From contig JALLPB010000965.1 in assembly GCA_036939975.1 (NCBI GenBank), positions 1-11,982 of the forward strand: a DNA stretch of 11,982 nucleotides, written 5' to 3'. The stretch comes from Cyclostephanos tholiformis (lineage: Eukaryota > Bacillariophyta > Thalassiosirophyceae > Thalassiosirales > Thalassiosiraceae). The notes beneath the pieces are model-generated. The model was not told the origin of the DNA. It did no database searches and worked only from the letters and a program-made list of their open reading frames with translations. Both the position numbers and the translations under genes were made by a program. Positions 6,831-11,982 of the stretch are shown here, piece after piece (the stretch's first letter is position 1; each line of letters opens with the position of its first letter).

Positions 6831-8520
6831 CTGCATTTGAAACGGGAATGTTTTGCAGATGTGGATGTTGATGAGAATGGCAACAATATCATACCTCCTC
6901 TCACTTCTATCTTTCAGCAAGCTGTTGTTCCCGACTCCCTTTCTCCTTCCACCTGGAATTCTGACCCCCTTGGTCAGGTTCCCTGAGTGTCCATGCATCC
7001 TTCTTCCTCAGTCTCCACAGAAGACATTGCACTCACAAGTGATCCATCCAGCGAGCCCACCAGCGACACATCATCAGACACTCATCATCAGGCAACTTCT
7101 GTTTCAGAGGGAGCATCTCATGATGCTTCACTTGAGGTTGATTACACTCTCAACTCCACCAATGCTTCTGCGATTATAAATGGTCGGCCACAGCATAATG
7201 TTGGAAATTACAAGCAAGGTCCAGCAATAATCCGACGCCTTCCAATTGATGGTGAAGATTACAATTTTTCTTTTTCGGTCATTGATGAGTGGGCCCAGCC
7301 TGTTTCTGCTATTGCAAATTGGGGCGCCATTCAAACCAAGTATCATCCTCAACAATGTGTTCAAAAATCATTTCTGATGGAATGCTATCTGTTGCAAGAC
7401 TATTGGGATACCGATCCTACTTGTATTCATCAGATATATTCCAATGTCATCCTTGATAGCTGGGAATCGGATGACATTTATCTCACAGATATTCAGGATC
7501 CAGGGCTTCTTGTGGTACGATCTTCGGCATCCAAATACAATGCGGACAATCCATTTTGGGATACTGCCACAAAAGGTTCTTTTCAAGCTGAATTCTGGCA
7601 AGCTATGCGTGTTGAACTGAACACAATGGTAAATGAGTTTCAGTGTTGGGATCTGGTGTCAAGGCTCCCCTCGATGAACCTTCTTCCAAGTACGTGGGCC
7701 TTCAAAATTAAACGGTTTCCAGACGGGTCTGTCAAAAAGTTCAAGGCTCGTTTCTGTGCATGTGGAGACCAGCAAAAGGAAGGCATTGATTTCTTTGAAA
7801 CTTGGGCCCCAGTTGTCCAATGGTCTACAATAGGGATAGTTATGGTTCTTGCTACAAAGCTCGGGCTTTGTTCTGGCCAATGTGATATTACAGCTGCATT
7901 TATCCATGGACGTATTCCCCCTGACAAGGAGATATACATTCATCAGCCCCGTGGTTTCAAGCAAGGCGGCGGTGACAAAGTCCTTCATCTACGGCGTACT
8001 CTTTATGGGCTCCGTCAATCACCATGATATTTCTACAAACATTTCACTGACCGTTTAAAAGCAGGGCCTCACTCCATCCAGATTTGATCCATGTCTTTTA
8101 CTAAGTTCTACCAGAATTGTCATCATTTACGTTGATGATATCCTCATTTATGGTCATAATGAGCACAACATCAACAATGTTATTGATCAAATGAAGACAG
8201 AGGATGTCGCTCTGCACAAGGAGGGAACAGCGAAAAGATATCTTGGAGTGGATATTCAACGAGATGATGACGCAATCACTTTCACTCAGGTTGGCCTTGC
8301 TAAACGTATCATTGAAGCACCTGGATTAGATTCCAAATATACTACTGCTGTTGCCACGCCTGCAGAAAAGAAAGCATTGGGCAAGGATATCAATGGACCT
8401 CCTGCTAGTGGTCAAATCAACTATGCCAGTGTAATTAGGATGTTGCTTTACCTTGGGCACAGTCGTCCTGACATTGCCTTTGCCACACATCAATGTGCTT
8501 GATACACATTTGCTCCTAAA
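6831..8520 (+). pseudogene. Copia reverse transcriptase, disrupted; RNase H missing
   Basis: Frame 0 runs through a low-complexity linker, a TGA at 6984-6986 and a Ser/Thr-rich stretch into the copia reverse transcriptase. Visible blocks are FWQAMRVELNTM, WAFKIKRFPDGSVKKFKAR, the ETWAPVVQWSTI region, CDITAAFIHGRIP with the first palm aspartate, and LHLRRTLYGLRQSP. TGA 8025-8027 then replaces what is usually an arginine. Frame 0 continues briefly and at about 8062-8067, beside GGG, switches to frame 1, where the catalytic YVDDI motif is intact (8128-8142), followed by YLGVDIQR and the thumb-like HSRPDIAFATHQCA. TGA 8500-8502 again fits a lost arginine. Recognisable copia sequence ends near 8520, before RNase H. 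The enzyme would copy element RNA into DNA; this copy cannot. Confidence 0.8.
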
Positions 8521-8765
8521 GTGATAAATACTGCAAATGTGAAGATGAATGAGGCTGATCAACAAATTATTGCAGCACATGCATATGCATCCACCAAGAT
8601 TCACAAAGAGAGGGTATTCCAGTCAAGCCACGCTAAAAAGGTTGCATCAAAAATTCAAAATAGCCTCAACAAGCATCAGCTTGAGCAAAATGAAAATACT
8701 TGCAGATATTGTAATTGATATCACTTTCACAGAAGCTTTGCAATGAGCATTCCATATGGCAATGA
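8521..8765 (+). other. Unassigned stretch between the copia remnant and the transposase-like pseudogene
   Basis: The 245 bases carry short open runs in frames 1 and 2 (stops at 8716-8718 and 8744-8746) but no recognisable domain. They are rich in Lys, Gln, Asn and Ala codons. The frame 1 segment KIHKERVFQSSHAKKVASKI and the frame 2 segment ADIVIDITFTEAL faintly resemble the N-terminal part of the long-protein family discussed for 8766-11979, from memory only. If so, the pseudogene begins here and a frame change lies near 8700. No LTR, target-site duplication or terminal inverted repeat was recognised. Confidence 0.3.
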
Positions 8766-9644
8766 TGCCTTGCAGATCTCGATTCAACCTCCAAGAGTCG
8801 ACTTAGCAACAAATGTGCACGCAGACGGAATGCCGTGCAACAACAGCTTGACAAGTCATCTGCAATGGAAGATCAATTGCAAGAAATTATTGCGGCTTTT
8901 GAAGGGATGAACTACGAGCTGGCTGACAAAATGAAGAGCGCAAAGAAGGATATGTGTGTGGCAAGGAAGTTGTATGAAGACACAAAAGAAATTGCAAATA
9001 CAAACCATGAGAAATTTAGGATCAAGAAAGAGAAGGCACACTTGAAGGATGAGCTGATCCATGTGCTAAAAGCACACCAAGCACAAGAAGATCAACTTGT
9101 TAAGTACAAGGCTTTGGTGGATCAGTTTATGACTAGCAAGCGCAGTTTGAAACTTGAAGTAAAGATCAAATGCAGGAGAGGTGCAAGTTGGCCATTATGG
9201 GTAACTGAAGTATGCTGTGAGCTTCTGGTCAATAGATCACCACCATCAGCAATCCCATCTAGCATTGGGACTTTGTTTGCAGCACTTTATGGCAAACAGC
9301 CTAAAAGTATTCAATCGTTGAACTATGTCCGTCAATGCCATGTCCTTGTGCAAATTGTAAGTGATACGATCACGGCAATGAAGCTGTCAGTCTGCACAAA
9401 TCTGGCGGAGATATTTTTTGATGCCACAACATGCCGTCAGATGCTTTTCTCCACAGTTGTCATCAGTTTGATGGGCAACACTCCGGAGAGTATCGACCCT
9501 GTTATTGTTTCATCGTGTATTGTTTTGGAGGATGAAATGTTGGAAACCCAGGTTGATGGAATAGTATCTAAGGTAAGAGGTGCTATCATGTTCTGTTTAT
9601 TGAGGGATGCTCCAAAATACTTAACACAGTTCTTCCAAGATTAA
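8766..9644 (+). pseudogene. Transposase-like long protein, N-terminal part: coiled coil and first catalytic-type aspartate
   Basis: Frame 0 is open from 8766 to TAA 9642-9644. No clear start codon is seen; an in-frame GTG at 8835 is not a credible start, because RLSNKCARRRN just before it reads as part of the same protein. About 8838-9160 predicts a charged coiled coil rich in Lys, Glu and Gln, followed by a compact domain beginning RRGASWPLWVTEVCCELLV (about 9175-9231). A strand-like IFFDATTCRQ (Asp 9420-9422) is followed by a hydrophobic strand and the segment IVSSCIVLEDEMLETQVDGI. A hydrophobic strand ending in D-x-T is how the first acidic residue of many DDE transposases appears. I recall similar proteins from diatoms, with no assigned function. 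The stop at 9642 is followed by continued reading in frame 0. Confidence 0.5.
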
Positions 9645-9858
9645 TTCACTTCAGAACAGGTTACAATGATTACACAAAATTGCATTGTGTTGATTCCATC
9701 ACCTCATGGTATCGATATAACAAAACTGCATCAGCATGGTGTCATCATGATGGACTCATGCAATGCAGTGATGTTTTTGAGATGGACTGCCATCACCATA
9801 TCTAAAATGTCTGGATTAAAGGGATGGAGAAGTCTGTTGGCATCTTCTTGCAAGCATT
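9645..9858 (+). pseudogene. Transposase-like long protein, second aspartate and Cys/His cluster, frame-broken
   Basis: After the stop the protein continues in frame 0 with IPSPHGIDITKLHQHGVIMM, then DSCNA, placing a second aspartate (9753-9755) at the end of a hydrophobic strand, 111 codons after the first. Near 9768-9778, at a run of five T, the better continuation moves to frame 2: FEMDCHHHI, then a stop at 9803-9805, then NVWIKGMEK and ALCWIA. Near 9855 it moves on to frame 1. A Cys and His cluster soon after the second aspartate is known from hAT, P, Kolobok and related DDE transposases. I infer the frame 2 reading from its fit with the family and its position; the frame 0 translation there looks like noise. 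Confidence 0.45.
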
Positions 9859-10950
9859 GTGTTGGATAGCTTAGAGCAGATACCCCCTGAACTGCAAGTC
9901 TCCTGCATTTTCTTGGCAATTGCTCATGCATGGGATAAATTTTTCAGCCTGTGCGCCAACTACCCCAAAGGCCAAGGAGAGCACTTTGCTGCATGGCTGA
10001 GGGTCAAGGGTGCCCAGGGCTCTAGGCATGATCTTTGCCTTGAAGCAGCACCTGCCATATAAATGAACCGCTATGTGTGTTTTGACTACGCCAGTTATCT
10101 GTTCCAGCTGCCAAAAAAACAAGATAACAACCTGAACCAGTGTTTGTTTGTGTTGATGACATCAGAAGAGATCATTGCTCAATCATGTTTGTATGCAATC
10201 CTCTACATTTCTTTTTGTTTGCCCATGCGATGGCTAGCAGCCAAGACACCAGAGCTTCAAAAGTGGGAATGGGGACCGATATCCAATGACAATGCTATCG
10301 ATACTTTGCGTGAGAGGATGATGGATATCATTGATAACCCAAGCAATGTACTCAATGAGGACTTTATGATGAACATGTTTCAGAAATACATTGATGCTCT
10401 CCCACCATTCAAGTCATATTGGGAGCATTTGTTTCAGAAGAAGAGAATGGTGGTAATGGCATCAGAGTTCGGTGCAACGGTGCTGCAGTTTGCTGAGTTG
10501 CAGAAAGAGCTGTACTCACCAAGCGACCCATCTAATGCTGCTACCAACAGGCGGCTTGTTGAGCTTGCAATAGTGGCAGCCCAAGGAATTCTCTATGAGC
10601 TACACAATGAAAAGAGAGCTACATGGAAATATCTGTCCGTATTAGAGTCTCCAGTGTCATTTCAAGGATGCCCAAAGGAGGTCAAGGAGGGATTGTATGG
10701 TCATGAAGCCACTAATGAAAGGAGCAAGAGTGCCCTTGGGGGGACAATGCATCAGCTGCAAAAATACGGCCATATCGAGATAGCCAATGCAACGGCTATC
10801 AGTGATGCCAAGATGAATGGCTACTATCATCAGTTGTCAGCATGTGGCAAGAACACGAAAGGGATGTTCCACCAGTTTGATCCCAACATGCATAAATGTC
10901 TTATGACGGTGGCAATCAAGGATGTGCCTGTGACCATAGCTATCAATTGA
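9859..10950 (+). pseudogene. Transposase-like long protein, central helical region and candidate catalytic glutamate
   Basis: Frame 1 encodes about 360 residues, broken only by TAA 10060-10062 between EAAPAI and MNRYVCF. It begins SLEQIPPELQVSCIFLAIAH and continues through LCANYPKGQGEHFAAWL and a long, mainly helical stretch (SEEIIAQSCLYAILYISFCL, LPPFKSYWEHLFQKKRMVVM). Near the end is HEATNERSKSALGG, with a glutamate at 10717-10719, then IEIANATAISDAKMNG. If the aspartates at 9420 and 9753 are catalytic, this glutamate is the natural third residue, some 320 codons later, with the helical stretch as an insertion like that in hAT transposases. The TAA probably replaces a sense codon such as tyrosine. 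TGA 10948-10950 ends the run, but the same frame continues directly. Function is inferred from the residue pattern only. Confidence 0.5.
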
Positions 10951-11979
10951 GATGATTTGGACAGGCAATGGGAGGCAAAGAGGAAGAAGGAGGAAATGAT
11001 TGAGAAGAAAAGTTTGGATAAGGCAAAGGAGGAGCTTGTGGAAGCATCATATTACTGGGAGATGTACAACTCAAACTTGTGTTGGAAGGGTCAGCAAAGC
11101 ATTGTTGGGAAAATGTTAGGCCAGTTGAAATCAAAGTCTGCAAAGCTAGAGGCCCTGAAAGAGAAAATCAAATGCGTGTTATTGGCTTAGTTTGGAAACA
11201 ATTTGCAATTGCATGGTCTCACAGGGGTTGCAAAGTGATTGGTGCATGAGTTGGCGGCACATTTGAAAATGATTGTCAGGGAAGAAAAGAAGCTGACACC
11301 ACCAAAGGATCCGGCACTGGAGATGCCAAAGTGTCCGGAGCTACCAATATTGGGGTCTGCAACACAGCAACTAATCAAGAGCAATGCCACTGCTACCATA
11401 GATGAGGATGAATTTAGAAAGGGAGCGGAAGAACTGTGAAGGCAGAGGGAGGTGAGGGGCAAAGGAAGCATTTTCCTATCATGCAACCACTCTACTGTCC
11501 AGAGCTGGATGAGTTCATCAACAGAGAGGATTGTTGTGCTGTATGCTTTTGTGTTGGGATCGGGAGAAAAAGAATTATGATGGTGCCAGGGCAAAGTGAT
11601 TAAAGTGTTGCCAGAAGCCAAAAGGCCAATGGTTGTTGTACATTGGAATCCAATGCCTGATGTTGAAGGAAAAGAGAATCTCAGCAAGGAGACACAGCAA
11701 GTGCTGACAGCACGCAGGTGGAATAAGAACGTGGAAGGTGCTTGGAGAATGGATATTAATGTTGGGGTTATGGAGGATACTGAGGAGCATGAGGGTATAT
11801 GTGGTGTTGGGTCAGATTTGAATGATGACAGTGAAGGCAAAGGTAGCAGCTCGGAGTGTTCAGAGACCGACCCCTCAGATGAGGATAAGGAGGAGAGTGA
11901 CAGCAAAATGTATGGACCAATGAGGTCGACACATAACGCTTTCCATGGAGTCGTTATGACCAGTTTAGGTGGTACATGA
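10951..11979 (+). pseudogene. Transposase-like long protein, charged C-terminal part, frame-broken
   Basis: Mainly frame 1: a Lys/Glu-rich helix (WEAKRKKEEMIEKKSLDKAK, then YYWEMYNSNLCWKG), then a change to frame 0 near 11172, where IGLVWKQFAIAWSHRG reads well, and back to frame 1 near 11236 for HELAAHLKMI and CPELPILGSATQQL. A second excursion to frame 0 lies at about 11439-11572 (HFPIMQPLYCPELDEFI), then frame 1 resumes with WCQGKVIKV, MVVVHWNP and a highly acidic, serine-rich tail at about 11800-11900, ending at TGA 11977-11979. Stops in frame 1 lie at 11188-11190, 11236-11238, 11437-11439 and just before WCQGKV. The short strands around WCQGKV and MVVVHWNP suggest a small beta-barrel-like domain. 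The true stop may be this TGA, but end lesions cannot be excluded. Confidence 0.45.
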
Positions 11980-11982
11980 CCA

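Larger units (their letters stand above)
5179..8520 (+). mobile_element. Ty1/copia retrotransposon fragment, internal Pol only, decayed
   Basis: The order protease, integrase, reverse transcriptase is diagnostic for Ty1/copia (gypsy has integrase last). Gag, RNase H and both LTRs are missing, so only the middle of the element remains. Reading follows frame 1 to about 6805, then frame 0 to about 8062, then frame 1 again. In-frame stops lie at 5797-5799, 6106-6108, 6984-6986, 8025-8027 and 8500-8502. The DNA is AT-richer than the gypsy block. The element sits directly against the broken gypsy reverse transcriptase on the left and a different broken gene on the right, so it is a remnant in a nest of repeats and cannot move by itself. 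Confidence 0.85.

Noticed and set aside
9573..9654. Possible intron, GTAAGA to CTTCAG, that would remove the stop at 9642
   Set aside because: Splicing there enters frame 1 and meets a stop at once, whereas the protein continues in frame 0. The nearer CAG ending at 9629 leaves the stop in place.
11187..11906. 239-codon ORF on the minus strand, Ser/Leu-rich
   Set aside because: It is the antisense of the Lys/Glu-rich and acidic-serine tail of the pseudogene, which yields low-complexity Ser/Leu translation. The sense reading has clearer protein character.
11932..11958. Perfect 7-base inverted repeat CATAACG / CGTTATG with a 13-base gap, near the right end
   Set aside because: Too short, and with no matching partner seen near the left end of the pseudogene, so I cannot call it a terminal repeat or terminator.
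1..11982. Bacterial-type features: CRISPR array, operon, rRNA or tRNA genes
   Set aside because: No regularly spaced repeats, no Shine-Dalgarno pattern and no RNA gene signature were seen. The content is eukaryotic repeat DNA.

Overview
The window looks like repeat-dense eukaryotic nuclear DNA made of retrotransposon and transposon-like debris, with no ordinary host gene that I can recognise. I favour a diatom. The basis is my recollection that diatom genomes carry gypsy (Ty3-like) elements with this style of Gag-protease and integrase tail, copia elements of this type, and a family of long uncharacterised proteins like the one at 8766-11979. No search was run, so the host assignment is an inference.

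Layout, all on the + strand. (1) 2-1372 is the open 3' end of a gypsy-type Pol: the integrase C-terminal region followed by a proline-rich linker and an extra tail domain. (2) 1373-1852 has no convincing gene and is the probable LTR plus leader. (3) 1853-4276 is an intact 807-residue Gag-protease ORF, with a zinc knuckle and a DTAA aspartic protease. (4) 4273-4438 fits a GT-AG intron. Removing it joins the Gag-protease frame exactly to the reverse transcriptase frame, and the Gag-protease stop codon lies inside the donor GTGAGT. (5) 4439 to about 5127 is the start of the gypsy reverse transcriptase, cut off before its catalytic core. The order Pol end, single LTR, Gag suggests two head-to-tail gypsy copies sharing an LTR, or one rearranged copy.

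(6) About 5179-8520 is a decayed copia Pol lacking Gag, RNase H and both LTRs. Its protease, integrase and reverse transcriptase follow in order, broken by five stops and two frameshifts. The second integrase aspartate has become asparagine. (7) 8521-8765 has no clear gene and may hold the decayed start of what follows.

(8) 8766-11979 is a long broken gene for a protein of roughly 1,000 residues: a coiled-coil start, then segments that look like a DDE (RNase H-fold) transposase core with a large insertion, then a charged tail. It is interrupted by several stops and about six frame changes. It is the best candidate here for an undescribed transposon family, although this copy is dead.

Composition splits the window. 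The gypsy part (to about 5127) is GC-rich and C-ending in codon third positions, with open reading frames. The copia and transposase-like parts are AT-richer and heavily disabled. The gypsy part therefore appears younger or under different constraint.
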